Of a stretch of 64,000 bases of DNA, positions 18,868 through 28,609 are shown in pieces. A program made the translations under genes and the position numbers. The stretch is from NCBI RefSeq assembly GCF_000427825.1, contig NZ_ATYT01000003.1, positions 124,001 through 188,000 of the forward strand, given 5' to 3'. Source of the stretch: Thermocrispum municipale DSM 44069 (GTDB taxonomy: Bacteria; Actinomycetota; Actinomycetes; Mycobacteriales; Pseudonocardiaceae). Every line of letters begins with the position of its first letter. Position 1 is the stretch's first letter. The notes below the pieces were generated by a model. That model saw only the letters and a list, made by a program, of their open reading frames with translations. It did not search any database and was not told where the DNA came from.

Positions 18868-20393
18868 GCACGTCCACCTCCGCCATCGGCCACTTCGCCG
18901 GCGTCGGCGTCGGTCCCGGGGACCCCGAGCTGATCACCCGCAAGGCCGCGCGCCTGATCGGGGATGCAGACGTCATCGCCTACCACGCGGCGCGGGGCAA
19001 GCAGTCCAACGCGCGCCGCATCGCCGCCGAGCTCTTCCCGGCCGATGTCCCGGAGGAGGAGCTCATCTACCCGGTCACCACCGGCACGACCGACCACCCG
19101 GGCGGGTACGCCGGGGTCTTGGCGGAGTTCTACGAGGAGTCGGCCGACCGCCTGGCCGCCCACCTGCTCGCTGGTCGCAACGTCGTCCTGCTCTCGGAGG
19201 GGGACCCGCTCTTCTACGGCTCGTACATGTACATGCACGACCGCCTCGCCGACAGCTTCCCGACCGAGATCGTGCCCGGCGTCCCGGCCTTCCTGGCGGC
19301 CACAGCCGCGACCGGGAGTCCACTGGTCCGTCAGACCGACGTGCTCACCGTGTTGCCCGGCACGCTGCCCGAGCCCGAGCTCGCGCGACGGCTGGCCGAC
19401 ACCGACGGCGCGATCATCATGAAGCTGGGGCGGACGTTCCCCGCCGTACGTCGCGCGCTCGCCGCGGCTGGTCGCCTCGAGCACGCCTTGTACGTGGAGC
19501 GGGCGTCGATGCCGGAGGAACGCTGGATCCCGGTGACCGAGGTCGACGAAGCATCGGTCCCGTACTTCTCACTGATCGTGGTCACCGGGGACAGCCTCAA
19601 CGGACGGCGCTCCCGCGAGACGAGCGACCTAACGGCGGTCGCGGCAACAGCCGACCAGGCCGGTCCGGCCGAACTGCTGGTCGTCGGCCTCGGCCCCGGC
19701 CCCGACGGTTGGTTGACCCCCGAGGTGAGCGCCGCGCTCGCCGACGTCGACCACGTCGTGGGCTACGCGCCGTACGTCAGCCGCGTGTCGCAGTGTGCCG
19801 GGCTGACCCGTCACGCCTCCGGCAACACGGTCGAGGTCGACCGGGCCGCGTTCGCGCTGGACCTGGCCAGGCGCGGTGAGAAGGTCGCCGTCGTGTCGGG
19901 TGGTGACGCCGGCGTCTTCGGCATGGCAGCAGCCGTCTTCGAGGCTGCCGAGGACCCCGCGTACGCCAAGGTCCCCGTCCGGGTGCTCCCGGGGGTGAGC
20001 GCCGTGCAGGCCGTGGCGGCCCGCGCCGGCGCCCCGGTCGGGGCCGACTTCGCGGTGATGAGCCTCTCCGACCGCCTCAAGCCCTGGGAGGTCGTCGAGA
20101 GGCGGCTGCGAGCCGTGGCCGAGGCCGACCTCGTCCTCGCCATCTACAACCCGGCCTCGCGCAGCCGCACCGAGCAGGTCGCCACGGCGCGCCGGGTGCT
20201 GCTGGAGCACAAGGACCCCGACACGGTCGTGGTGGTGGGCCGTGACGTCGGGAGGGCCGAGGAGGCGCTCACCGTGACTACCCTGGGCGCGCTCGATCCA
20301 GCCACGATCGACATGAAGTGCCTGCTGATCGTGGGCGCCTCATCGACCCGCGTTTCCTCGGCCGGCGTCTGGACCCCGAGGTACGTGCGGTGA
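18864..20393 (+). CDS. cobIJ: Fused precorrin-2 C20- and precorrin-3B C17-methyltransferase (CobIJ), island A
   Basis: A 509-residue fusion of two class III SAM methyltransferases. The N-terminal CobI half (residues 1-240) has GVGVGPGDPELITRKAARL and LLSEGDPLFYGSYMYMHDR. The CobJ half (about 265-509) has LLVVGLGPGP, VVSGGDAGVFGMA, LPGVSAVQAVAARAGAP and LAIYNPASRSRTEQV. They methylate C20 of precorrin-2 and C17 of precorrin-3B with ring contraction. Such fusions are common in actinobacteria. The ATG overlaps the cobH stop (ATGA) and the stop overlaps the cobM GTG, indicating tight translational coupling. Confidence 0.95.
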   Translation: MSTSTSAIGHFAGVGVGPGDPELITRKAARLIGDADVIAYHAARGKQSNARRIAAELFPADVPEEELIYPVTTGTTDHPGGYAGVLAEFYEESADRLAAHLLAGRNVVLLSEGDPLFYGSYMYMHDRLADSFPTEIVPGVPAFLAATAATGSPLVRQTDVLTVLPGTLPEPELARRLADTDGAIIMKLGRTFPAVRRALAAAGRLEHALYVERASMPEERWIPVTEVDEASVPYFSLIVVTGDSLNGRRSRETSDLTAVAATADQAGPAELLVVGLGPGPDGWLTPEVSAALADVDHVVGYAPYVSRVSQCAGLTRHASGNTVEVDRAAFALDLARRGEKVAVVSGGDAGVFGMAAAVFEAAEDPAYAKVPVRVLPGVSAVQAVAARAGAPVGADFAVMSLSDRLKPWEVVERRLRAVAEADLVLAIYNPASRSRTEQVATARRVLLEHKDPDTVVVVGRDVGRAEEALTVTTLGALDPATIDMKCLLIVGASSTRVSSAGVWTPRYVR

Positions 20394-21157
20394 CCGTCCA
20401 CTTCGTCGGTGCGGGTCCGGGGGCCGCCGACCTCCTGACGGTCCGCGCGACGCGACTGCTGGCTGACGCCGACGTCGTGCTCTACCCAGGGACCTACCTG
20501 GACCCCGAGGTCCTTTCCCACTGCGGTCCGCAGGCGACCCTGGTCGACACCCAGGACCTGGACCTCGACCAGATCACCGCGCACCTCGTCGACGGCTTCC
20601 ACGCCGGCCACCAGGTCGTGCGCCTCACCTCGGGCGACCCGTCGCTGTACTCCGCCCTGCACGAGCAGACGAGTCGGCTCGACGCTGCCAGGGTCACCTG
20701 GCAGGTGACGCCCGGAGTCCCCGCGTACGCGTCGGCGGCCGCCCGGGTGGGCAGTGAGCTGACGGTGCCGCTGGTGGCGCAATCGGTGGTGCTGACCCGG
20801 ACGCAGGCAAGGTCTACCCCGATGGGAGATGGCGAGTCGCTGACCCAGTTCGCCGCCACCGGCGCCACCCTGGTGCTGCACCTGGCGATCACCCGGACCC
20901 GGTCCCTGATGGCCGAGCTCGGACCGGTCGTCGGGGGAAGCTGCCCGGTGGTGATCGTCTACCGGGCCAGCCAGCCGGAGGAGCTGGTGCTGCGCGGAAC
21001 CGTCGACACCATTGCCGATCAGGTGGATGCGGCTGGGCTGCGTCAGGCGGCTGTCATCCTGGTCGGACGCGCGCTGGCTGAGGCGCCTGCCCTTGCAGGA
21101 GGGGAGTCGTACCTGTACAGCCGCGAGCGGGACCGCCTCACGAAGCGACCCTCGTAG
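20390..21157 (+). CDS. cobM: Precorrin-4 C11-methyltransferase (CobM), island A
   Basis: A 255-residue class III methyltransferase: VHFVGAGPGAADLLTVRA, LYPGTYLDPEVL, RLTSGDPSLYSALHEQ, TPGVPAYASAAA, and the CobM-type ELTVPLVAQSVVLTRTQ. It methylates C11 of precorrin-4 to give precorrin-5. GTG 20,390 overlaps the cobIJ stop. It is last in its operon, 33 bp from the convergent cobL. Confidence 0.94.
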   Translation: MTVHFVGAGPGAADLLTVRATRLLADADVVLYPGTYLDPEVLSHCGPQATLVDTQDLDLDQITAHLVDGFHAGHQVVRLTSGDPSLYSALHEQTSRLDAARVTWQVTPGVPAYASAAARVGSELTVPLVAQSVVLTRTQARSTPMGDGESLTQFAATGATLVLHLAITRTRSLMAELGPVVGGSCPVVIVYRASQPEELVLRGTVDTIADQVDAAGLRQAAVILVGRALAEAPALAGGESYLYSRERDRLTKRPS

Positions 21158-21190
21158 ACCATGGTCGTTGCGTGACGCGTCCCTACGGGT

Positions 21191-22417
21191 TCAGAGGCGC
21201 AGGCTCCACTGCGTCACGGTCCGCAGGGGCGTCCAGCCGGTGAACGTGCCGACTGGGTGCGTCGTCTCGACCGCGAGGCGGGTGAGCTCGCCGCCGTGCG
21301 TCCGGTAGGCCTCGGCGAGGAGTGACTCCGTCTCGAGCGTCACACCGTGCACGACGAGGCGTCCGCCCGGACGCAGCGCAGCCAGGCACGCGTCGAGGAC
21401 GCCGGGGCGCGTGGCTCCGCCGCCGATGAAGATCGCGTGCGGAGGCTCGAGACCTGCGAGCGCGTCAGGCGCGCGACCCTCCACCACACGGAGGTCGGGC
21501 ACGCCGAGACGCGTCGCATTGCGTGCCACCCGTGCCGCCCTCTCCGAGTCAGCTTCCACCGCGGTCGTGCGGCAGGTGGGGTGGGCGCGCATCCACTCGA
21601 TGCCGATCGAGCCGGCGCCTGCGCCGACGTCCCACAGGTGCTGACCGGGTGCCGGGGAAAGACGAGCCAGGGCCGAGGCCCGAAGGTCGCGCTTGGTGAG
21701 CTGCCCGTCGTTCTCGAAAGCCTCGTCGGGCAGGCCTGCCACCCACGACGAGCGCCACGCCGAGGCGCCCGCGGGGATCTCGATCGCCAGGACATGCAGC
21801 GGCGGGACGGTGTCGACGGCCGTCGCAGCCCACTCCTGGGCGGTCTTCGTGTACCGCGACTCGGTGTCGGTCCCGAGGTTCCCGAGCAGGGTGATGACAG
21901 CGTCAGGATGGCCCGCCTCGGTCAGCAGCCGGCCCACGCTCGCAACTGTCTGCGACCCGGACGTCAGGACGAGGATCCGTTGCCCTGGAGCGACCTCCCG
22001 CAGCACCCGTGCCTCGTGTCGTCCGACCAGCGTCACGACCACCGACTCCTCGGCTGACCAGCGCATACGTGCGCGTGCCAGGGCCACGGAGGAGATCGAT
22101 GGGAGGACGTGGACGGCCTCGGCGCCAAGAGTGCGTACAAGCGTCGTTCCGATGCCCGAGAGCATTGGGTCGCCGGAGGCCAGCGCGACCACCTGGCGTC
22201 CGCGCAGCTCCGCCATCAGGGCGGGTAGTGCCGGGCCCAGGGGGGCGGGCCATAGACGCCGTTCCTGGCCCGCCACGGGAGCCACGAGCTCAAGATGGCG
22301 TCGACCGCCGAGGACCACGTCCGCCTCCCGAAGGAGCGTCTCCGCAGCTGGCTGGAGTGACCCGTCGGCCCCCACTCCGACCACGGTCACGAGGTGTCCA
22401 CGGGGAGGGGCCGTCAC
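21191..22417 (-). CDS. cobL: Precorrin-6Y C5,15-methyltransferase (CobL), island A
   Basis: A protein of about 408 residues with two methyltransferase domains. The N-terminal CbiE-like part has VTVVGVGADGS and ALASGDPMLSGIGTTL; the C-terminal CbiT-like part has GQLTKRDLRASALARLSP, LWDVGAGAGSIGIEWMRA (SAM site) and AIFIGGGATRPGVLDACL. It methylates C5 and C15 and decarboxylates the acetate side chain. The start is uncertain: GTG 22,417 is taken, but GTG 22,390 is also possible; the open frame upstream is not conserved. It diverges from the riboswitch of the chelatase operon. Confidence 0.9.
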   Translation of the reverse strand: MTAPPRGHLVTVVGVGADGSLQPAAETLLREADVVLGGRRHLELVAPVAGQERRLWPAPLGPALPALMAELRGRQVVALASGDPMLSGIGTTLVRTLGAEAVHVLPSISSVALARARMRWSAEESVVVTLVGRHEARVLREVAPGQRILVLTSGSQTVASVGRLLTEAGHPDAVITLLGNLGTDTESRYTKTAQEWAATAVDTVPPLHVLAIEIPAGASAWRSSWVAGLPDEAFENDGQLTKRDLRASALARLSPAPGQHLWDVGAGAGSIGIEWMRAHPTCRTTAVEADSERAARVARNATRLGVPDLRVVEGRAPDALAGLEPPHAIFIGGGATRPGVLDACLAALRPGGRLVVHGVTLETESLLAEAYRTHGGELTRLAVETTHPVGTFTGWTPLRTVTQWSLRL

Positions 22418-22453
22418 GTCATCCACGAGTCGAGAGGCTATCGTCAGCCCAAC

Positions 22454-22602
22454 ACGTGAGGTGCCCCCGCGCCCCAGCCATCGGAAACGGTGGGGACGGG
22501 CAACGGGGAGAATCTGGGAAGCCGGTGAGAGTCCGGCACAGGCCCGCTGCGGTGAGTCGAGCACTCCGTCAGGAGTGACTCGGCAAGTCCGAAGACCGGC
22601 CT
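22454..22602 (+). promoter_or_regulatory. Cobalamin riboswitch upstream of the chelatase operon (island A)
   Basis: Core elements gaggtgccccc, gggaagccggtgagagtccgg, cacaggcccgctgcggtga and caagtccgaagaccggcct are present in order. It ends about 40 bases before the GTG of the ChlI-ChlD-type gene, so it should control chlID-cobA-cobO-cobBC-cobD. Confidence 0.92.
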
Positions 22603-22642
22603 CGCGTGAGCCAATCCACGGCCTACGAGCGGGAGCCTCAAC

Positions 22643-24748
22643 GTGCCACTGAAGTACCCATTTTCTGCCGTCGTCGGCTGCGAGTACGACCCCACGACCG
22701 CCTCCGGTCTCGACGACATGGGCCTCGCCCTCGTGCTGAGCTCGATCAGTCCGGAGATCGGCGGCGTGCTCGTCCGCGGCGAGAAGGGCACCGCCAAGTC
22801 GACGACGGTCCGGGGGCTGGCCGAGGTGCTGCCCTGGATCGACGTCCGCGACGGCGACCGGTTCTCCGCCGACCCGCACGACCCGGCCGCGACCTCGCCC
22901 GACCTCCTCGCCAGCTCCGGTGCGGTCGTGAGCCGTCCGGTCCGTCTGGTGGAGCTGCCGGTCGGGGCCACGGAGGACCGGGTGCTCGGCTCGCTCAACC
23001 TCGAGAAGGCGCTCACTGCCGGCGCCGTCGAGTTCGAGCCCGGGCTCCTGGCTCGCGCCCACCGCGGCGTCCTGTACGTCGACGAGGTCAACCTGCTCCA
23101 CGACCACCTCGTCGACCTGCTGCTCGACGCCGCCGCCACCGGCCAGGTGACGGTCGAGCGGGACGGCGTCTCGATCGGCCACAGCGCCCGGTTCGTGCTG
23201 ATCGGCACGATGAACCCGGAGGAGGGTGAGCTTCGCCCCCAGCTGCTCGACCGCTTCGGCCTCACCGTCGAGGTGGCCGCCCCACGCGATCCCGCCCTGC
23301 GCGTCGAGGTGGTGCGGCGCCGCCTCGACTTCGACCGCGACCCCGCGGGCTTCGTCGCGCGGTACGCGGCCAGCCAGGCCGAGCTCACCCGACGGATCGC
23401 GCTGGCTCGCGAGCGCGTCGAGGAGGTCACCCTGGGGGAGGCGGCGATGCTCAAGGTCGCCGAGGTCTGCGCCGCCTTCGAGGTGGACGGCCTGCGTGCC
23501 GACATCGTCACCGCCCGAACGGCCGTGGCGCACGCCGCCTGGGCCGGCCGTCGGTTCGTCACTCGAGCAGACATTCGCGCCGCGGCCCTGCTCGCACTTC
23601 CGCACCGCCGTCGCCGCAACCCCTTCGACGCCCCCGGCCTGGACGAGAAGCTGCTCGACGAGGTCCTTGGCGACGACGAGCTCCCCGAGCCGCCGCCGGA
23701 ACCGGACGGGCCCACGGACCCCACCGACGGTCCCGAGGACAGCCAGGACCCGTCCGAGGACCCCGCGTCGCCGTCCGACGGCTCCGGGGCCGACGCCGGC
23801 AGCCCCGGCAGCCCCGACGAGGTCCCGACCGACGGCAGGGACGACGTGCCCGAACCGACCGGTGCCGAGGCGGACGTCCAGGCGCCATCCGCGCCGCCGG
23901 CGCCGCACCCCCCGGGGGAGGGCAGCTCCAGCACCGTGGCGGCCGAGTCCGCGTACCGACCGCGTCTGTTCACCGTCGACGGGGTCGGCCGAGGTACGCC
24001 GGGGCGCCGTAGCCGCGCCTTTGGCGCCAGCGGCCGCCGGGTCGGCGCCACCCGAGCTGGTGGGACCGGGACGCTCCACCTGGTGGAGACCCTGCGAGCC
24101 GCGGCGGAACGCTACGCCACCGGATCGACGCGTGGGCCGGGTGGGCGCTTCGCGCTCGCGGCGGTCGACCTGCGCACCGCCGTACGCGAGGGGAGGGAGG
24201 CCAACCTCCTGTTGTTCTGCGTGGACGCGTCCGGCTCGATGGCTGCCCGGCGTCGCATGGTCCAGGTGAAGACCGCGATCCTGTCGCTGCTCACCGATGC
24301 GTACCGACGCCGGGACAAGGTGGCGATGATCAGCTTCCGCGGCACTGACGCGGACGTGACCCTGCCACCCACCGGGTCGGTCGAGGTGGCCGCAGCCCTG
24401 CTCGACGAGCTCCCGGCCGGGGGGCGCACCCCTCTGGCGGAGGGTTTGCTGACCGCGGCGGACGTCGTCCGGCGGGAGCGGCTCCGGGACGACCGACTGC
24501 GGCCGCTGCTCGTGGTCGTGACGGACGGCCGCGCCACCTCCGGGGCCGACGCCGTCGACCGCTCCCGGCTGGCGGCGGCCCACGTCGCGGCGATGCGGGT
24601 CCCCAGCGTCGTCGTCGACTGCGAAGAGGGGCCGCTGCGGCTCGGGCTCGCGCGCATTCTCTCCGGCCACCTGCAGGCCGAGCACGTCCCCATGGCCCGG
24701 GTCAGCGCGACCGGCCTCGTCGACGTCGTGAACGGGCGGGTGGCCTGA
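22643..24748 (+). CDS. ChlI-ChlD-type fused chelatase AAA+/VWA subunit (cobaltochelatase partner), island A
   Basis: A 701-residue fusion. Residues 1-340 are an AAA+ ATPase like ChlI/BchI: GEKGTAKST (Walker A), LYVDEVNLLHDHL (Walker B), GTMNPEEGELRPQLLDRFGL. A long Pro/Glu/Asp-rich linker (about 350-440) precedes a VWA domain with the MIDAS motif DASGSMAARRRMVQVK and VVVTDGRATSG. In actinobacterial B12 clusters such proteins pair with CobN, which lies in the same island, to insert Co2+ into hydrogenobyrinic acid a,c-diamide, in place of CobS and CobT chelatase subunits. GTG 22,643 follows a gggag ribosome binding site. The stop overlaps the cobA ATG. Confidence 0.88.
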   Translation: MPLKYPFSAVVGCEYDPTTASGLDDMGLALVLSSISPEIGGVLVRGEKGTAKSTTVRGLAEVLPWIDVRDGDRFSADPHDPAATSPDLLASSGAVVSRPVRLVELPVGATEDRVLGSLNLEKALTAGAVEFEPGLLARAHRGVLYVDEVNLLHDHLVDLLLDAAATGQVTVERDGVSIGHSARFVLIGTMNPEEGELRPQLLDRFGLTVEVAAPRDPALRVEVVRRRLDFDRDPAGFVARYAASQAELTRRIALARERVEEVTLGEAAMLKVAEVCAAFEVDGLRADIVTARTAVAHAAWAGRRFVTRADIRAAALLALPHRRRRNPFDAPGLDEKLLDEVLGDDELPEPPPEPDGPTDPTDGPEDSQDPSEDPASPSDGSGADAGSPGSPDEVPTDGRDDVPEPTGAEADVQAPSAPPAPHPPGEGSSSTVAAESAYRPRLFTVDGVGRGTPGRRSRAFGASGRRVGATRAGGTGTLHLVETLRAAAERYATGSTRGPGGRFALAAVDLRTAVREGREANLLLFCVDASGSMAARRRMVQVKTAILSLLTDAYRRRDKVAMISFRGTDADVTLPPTGSVEVAAALLDELPAGGRTPLAEGLLTAADVVRRERLRDDRLRPLLVVVTDGRATSGADAVDRSRLAAAHVAAMRVPSVVVDCEEGPLRLGLARILSGHLQAEHVPMARVSATGLVDVVNGRVA

Positions 24749-25521
24749 TGGGCTCGCTGGCGCCCCTGCTCCCCGGCACCGTCGCGCTGGTCGGCGGTGG
24801 CCCCGGCGACGCCGGCTTGATGACGGTCGCCGGACGGTCCGCCGTCGAGCAGGCAGACGTCCTGCTGGTCGACCATCTCGCGCCGGAGGAGGCGCTGGCC
24901 TGGGCCCGACCCGACGCGCTCGTCGTGGACGTCGCGAAGCTGCCGCGCGGGGCCTTCACCCCGCAGGAACGCATCAACGACCTCCTGGTGGAGCACGCTC
25001 GACGCGGTCGCCGCGTCGTCCGTCTCAAGGGTGGCGACGGGTTCGTCTTCGGCCGCGGGATGGAGGAGGTCCTCGCCTGCACCGAGGCGGACGTCCCGGT
25101 GCGTGTCATCCCCGGCGTCACCTCGTCGGTGGCCGTCCCCGCGCTCGGCGGCATCCCGGTCACCCACCGCGGAGTCGTCCAGGGCTTCAGCGTCATCTCC
25201 GGCCACGTGCCGCCCGGGCACCCCGCCTCCACTCTCGACTACGGCGCCCTCGCTCGCTCCGGCACCACGCTGATCGTCCTCATGGGCGTGGCCACCCTGC
25301 CGGCGATCACCGAGGCACTGATGGAGAACGGGCTTGACCCAGCCACGCCTGCGGCGGTCATCGCACGTGGGGGCCACCCGGACCAGCAAGTGGTGAGCGG
25401 GTCCGTCGCCGACATCGCCGTCCGGGCAGCCCATGTCGAACCGCCTGCCATCACCGTCATCGGAGAGGTCGCCTCGTTCGCGGCCGCCACCGACACCCAC
25501 GTTCTGGAAGAGGTCATCTGA
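24748..25521 (+). CDS. cobA: Uroporphyrinogen-III C-methyltransferase (CobA), island A
   Basis: A 257-residue SUMT. LVGGGPGDAGLMTVAG, RLKGGDGFVFGRGMEEV, VIPGVTSSVAVPALGGIP VTHRG (two adjoining pieces) and the C-terminal PAITVIGEV are diagnostic. It makes precorrin-2 from uroporphyrinogen III using two SAM. There is no fused CysG dehydrogenase/chelatase or HemD domain. It sits between the chelatase and cobO with one-base TGATG overlaps at both ends. Island B keeps its cobA elsewhere, at its right end. Confidence 0.94.
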   Translation: MGSLAPLLPGTVALVGGGPGDAGLMTVAGRSAVEQADVLLVDHLAPEEALAWARPDALVVDVAKLPRGAFTPQERINDLLVEHARRGRRVVRLKGGDGFVFGRGMEEVLACTEADVPVRVIPGVTSSVAVPALGGIPVTHRGVVQGFSVISGHVPPGHPASTLDYGALARSGTTLIVLMGVATLPAITEALMENGLDPATPAAVIARGGHPDQQVVSGSVADIAVRAAHVEPPAITVIGEVASFAAATDTHVLEEVI

Positions 25522-26135
25522 TGCCCCAGGGCCAGCCGCTCACCGTCCCTGATGACGGTCTCTCCACGCGCCAGCGCCGCAACCGCCCGCTCCTGATGGT
25601 CCACACCGGGGATGGCAAGGGGAAGTCCACCGCCGCCTTCGGGCTCTCCATCAGGGCGTGGAACCAGGGCTGGAACATAGGCGTCTTCCAGTTCGTGAAG
25701 TCCGCCAAGTGGCGCATCGGGGAGCAGACCGTCCTCGAGCGCCTCGGTCGCCTGCACGAGGAGAGTGGCGAGGGCGGACCGGTCGAGTGGCACAAGATGG
25801 GCGCGGGCTGGTCCTGGACGAAGAAGCAGGGCGCCGCCGAGGACCACGCACGGACCGCAGCCGAGGGATGGCAGGAGATCAAGCGCCGTCTCGCCGCCGA
25901 GACGCACGACCTGTACGTCCTCGACGAGTTCACCTACCCGATCGCCTGGGGCTGGGTCGACCTCGAGGACGTCGTCACCACCCTGCGTGACCGCCCCGGC
26001 AAGCAGCACGTCGTCATCACCGGCCGCCGCGCCGCCCCTGAGCTGATCGAGGTGGCCGATCTCGTCACCGACATGGGCAAGATCAAGCACCCCATGGACG
26101 TGGGCCAGAAGGGCCAACGGGGAATCGAGTGGTGA
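25521..26135 (+). CDS. cobO: Cob(I)yrinic acid a,c-diamide adenosyltransferase (CobO), island A
   Basis: A 204-residue CobO/BtuR family protein. The P-loop is VHTGDGKGKSTAAFGL; other hallmarks are GVFQFVKSAKWRIGEQ, LDEFTYPIAWGW and the C-terminal MGKIKHPMDVGQKGQRGIEW. It transfers the 5'-deoxyadenosyl group of ATP to Co(I). By hand alignment 39 of 204 residues differ from the island B copy. Its stop overlaps the cobBC start. Confidence 0.96.
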   Translation: MPQGQPLTVPDDGLSTRQRRNRPLLMVHTGDGKGKSTAAFGLSIRAWNQGWNIGVFQFVKSAKWRIGEQTVLERLGRLHEESGEGGPVEWHKMGAGWSWTKKQGAAEDHARTAAEGWQEIKRRLAAETHDLYVLDEFTYPIAWGWVDLEDVVTTLRDRPGKQHVVITGRRAAPELIEVADLVTDMGKIKHPMDVGQKGQRGIEW

Positions 26136-28609
26136 CGGTGCCCGACCTCACGAGATCCCAGCCGGGATCGTCGGGCCCGACCACCCTGCCGCGCGTTGTG
26201 GTGGCCGCCCCGTCGACGGGCCAGGGCAAGACCACCATCTCCACCGGCCTCATGGCCGCCTTCCGGTCCCGCGGCCTGGAGGTGTCTGGCCACAAGGTCG
26301 GGCCCGACTACATCGACCCCGGCTACCACGCCCTGGCGACCGGACGCCCCGGCCGCAACCTCGACCCGCACCTGGTGGGGGAGGAGCGCATCACCCCGCT
26401 GCTGCTGCACGGCGCCCGAGGCGCCGACGTCGCGGTCGTCGAAGGGGTGATGGGGCTGCATGACGGCCGGATCGGCACCGACGGGTTCGCCTCGACGGCC
26501 CACGTCGCGAAGCTCACCCGTACGCCGGTGGTGCTGGTCGTGGACATCGCCCGGATGTCGCGCTCCGTGGGGGCCGTCGTCGCGGGCATGGCCGCCTACG
26601 ACGCGGAGGTCGACGTCGTCGGCGTGATCCTCAACCGGGCCGGTTCCCCGCGCAACGTCGCCGAGGTCGAGCGAAGCCTGCGCCTGCCCGTGCTCGGCGT
26701 CGTCCCTCGTGACGACTCGATCTCCTCACCGTCACGCCACCTCGGGCTGGTCCCGGCAGGGGAGCGGCACGAGTCCGTCGAGGTGGTCGCCCGCCTCGGG
26801 GAGCAGGTGGCACGCCACGTCGACCTCGACGCCGTGCTCGAAGTCGCGCGTCGAGCCCCCGACCTCACCGACGCGGTGTGGGACCCGTTTCGCGAGGTAC
26901 GCCGGGTGGAGGGCGAGTCTCCGGTCGTGGCCGTTGCTGGCGGACGAGCGTTCACCTTCGCGTACGCCGAGACGGAGGAGCTGCTGCGGGCAGCCGGCTG
27001 CACCGTCGTCCCGTTCGACCCCCTGCGTGACCGCTCGCTCCCCGAGGGGACCAGGGCTTTGCTGCTCGGCGGCGGGTTCCCCGAGGTGCACGTTCAGCAG
27101 CTGGCCCGGAACCGGGCCCTGCTCGACCAGGTGCGCGACGCCGTGCGGGGCGCTCTCCCGACGGTCGCCGAGTGCGCCGGACTGCTCTACCTCCTGGACG
27201 ACCTGGACGGGTCCACGATGGCCGGTGTCATCGGGACCGGTGCCGCCATGTCGAAGCGCCTGACCCTGCGTTACCCGGCGGCAGTCGCTGCCGGCGACAA
27301 CCTGCTCACGCGGGCCGGCGAGCGGGTGCACGGCCACGAGTTCCACCGCACCACCCTGACCGCCCCCACCCGGGGGTGGGCGCCCGCCTGGGAGGTCGAC
27401 GGCGAGCTCATCGGCGTCGCCACCCCCACCCTCCATGCCTCCTACCTCCACACCCACTGGGCCGGGCACCCGGTGATGGCCGAGCGGCTGGCGCACGCGG
27501 CGTCCAGGGCAACGCCGGTCGTGGCTCCCGCCCCCCAGGCCGCGGCCGTGCCTCGCCCGAGGTCGGACGACGCCGTCGTTGATCCGCTGCTCCACCACGG
27601 GGATGTCGAGACCGGACGTGGACTGCTCGACTTTGCGGTGAACGTCCATCCCGAGCCTCGGCCCTCGTGGCTCGAGGCGGCGTTGCGGGACGGCCTCGAG
27701 CACTCGACCAAGTACCCGGACGTGACCCCGGCCCGCGAGGCCATCGCGGACCTGCATCACCGACGCGCCGACGAGGTTCTCGTGACTGCCGGCGCGGCCG
27801 AGGCGTTCGAGCTGATCGCCCGGTGGAAGCAGTGGCGGCACCCCGTCGTGGTGCACCCCCAGTTCACCGAGCCCCACGCCGCGCTCGAGCGCGCAGGTCA
27901 CCAGGTGACCGTCGTCAGCTGCCGCCCCGAGGACGCCTTCCGTCTCGACGCCTCGGCCGTCCCCGAGACCGCCGACCTGGTGTTCGTGGGCAACCCGACC
28001 AACCCCACGGGGGTCCTGCACCCGGCCGAGGAGATCCTCAAGCTGCGCCGGCCCAAGCGCGTCGTCGTCGTGGACGAGGCGTTCATGGACGCCGTGACCG
28101 ACCAGGGCCAGTCACTCTCGACGGACCGCCGGCGGGGCCTCCTGGTCGTGCGGAGCCTGACCAAGCACTGGTCGATCCCAGGCATCCGGGCCGGCTACGT
28201 GCTCGGGAACGAGCGCGCCATCGCGGGGCTCGCTGCCAGGCAGGTGCCTTGGTCGGTCTCCACGCCAGCCATCGCCGCGGCCATCGCCTGCACCGCCGGG
28301 GAGGCCGCGGCCGAGGCGGCGCGTCGGGCAGAGCGGGTCGAGCAGTGGCGCACCGGGCTCGTCGCAGCCCTGAAGCATCGGGGGTACGAGGTCGTGGACT
28401 CACGCACGTCCTTCGTGCTCGCGCGCCTGGGCTGCGGAACGCGCGAGGCGCTGCGCGCCCACGGCGTCGCCGTACGCCGCGCCGACACCTTTCCCGGGCT
28501 GGACGGCGCGTGGGCCAGAATCGCTGTCCGACCGCCGGACACGATGGCCGAGCTGCTCCGGGCGCTCGACGACGTCCCGGTGGGCCAGCCGTCCGCCATC
28601 GGCGCATGA
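26129..28609 (+). CDS. cobBC: Fused cobyrinate a,c-diamide synthase and CobC-like aminotransferase-fold enzyme (CobB-CobC), island A
   Basis: An 826-residue fusion. Residues 1-460 are CobB/CbiA: VVAAPSTGQGKTT (P-loop), SGHKVGPDYIDPGYH, VEGVMGLHDGR, and the glutaminase segment VAECAGLLYL with the catalytic Cys. Residues about 490-826 are a PLP-dependent CobC/CobD-type protein: LLDFAVNVHPEPRPSWL, FVGNPTNPTGVLHP, and the PLP lysine in RSLTKHWSIPGIRAGY. The first part amidates the a and c side chains; the second likely makes (R)-1-amino-2-propanol phosphate from threonine phosphate or serves in the CobD-coupled step. GTG 26,129 or GTG 26,132 could start it. Island B has the same fusion. Confidence 0.9.
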   Translation: MVTVPDLTRSQPGSSGPTTLPRVVVAAPSTGQGKTTISTGLMAAFRSRGLEVSGHKVGPDYIDPGYHALATGRPGRNLDPHLVGEERITPLLLHGARGADVAVVEGVMGLHDGRIGTDGFASTAHVAKLTRTPVVLVVDIARMSRSVGAVVAGMAAYDAEVDVVGVILNRAGSPRNVAEVERSLRLPVLGVVPRDDSISSPSRHLGLVPAGERHESVEVVARLGEQVARHVDLDAVLEVARRAPDLTDAVWDPFREVRRVEGESPVVAVAGGRAFTFAYAETEELLRAAGCTVVPFDPLRDRSLPEGTRALLLGGGFPEVHVQQLARNRALLDQVRDAVRGALPTVAECAGLLYLLDDLDGSTMAGVIGTGAAMSKRLTLRYPAAVAAGDNLLTRAGERVHGHEFHRTTLTAPTRGWAPAWEVDGELIGVATPTLHASYLHTHWAGHPVMAERLAHAASRATPVVAPAPQAAAVPRPRSDDAVVDPLLHHGDVETGRGLLDFAVNVHPEPRPSWLEAALRDGLEHSTKYPDVTPAREAIADLHHRRADEVLVTAGAAEAFELIARWKQWRHPVVVHPQFTEPHAALERAGHQVTVVSCRPEDAFRLDASAVPETADLVFVGNPTNPTGVLHPAEEILKLRRPKRVVVVDEAFMDAVTDQGQSLSTDRRRGLLVVRSLTKHWSIPGIRAGYVLGNERAIAGLAARQVPWSVSTPAIAAAIACTAGEAAAEAARRAERVEQWRTGLVAALKHRGYEVVDSRTSFVLARLGCGTREALRAHGVAVRRADTFPGLDGAWARIAVRPPDTMAELLRALDDVPVGQPSAIGA

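Noticed and set aside
22444-24051. 535-codon minus-strand frame opposite the chelatase gene
   Set aside because: Ser/Arg-rich, no domain, fully overlapped by a gene with clear Walker and MIDAS motifs.
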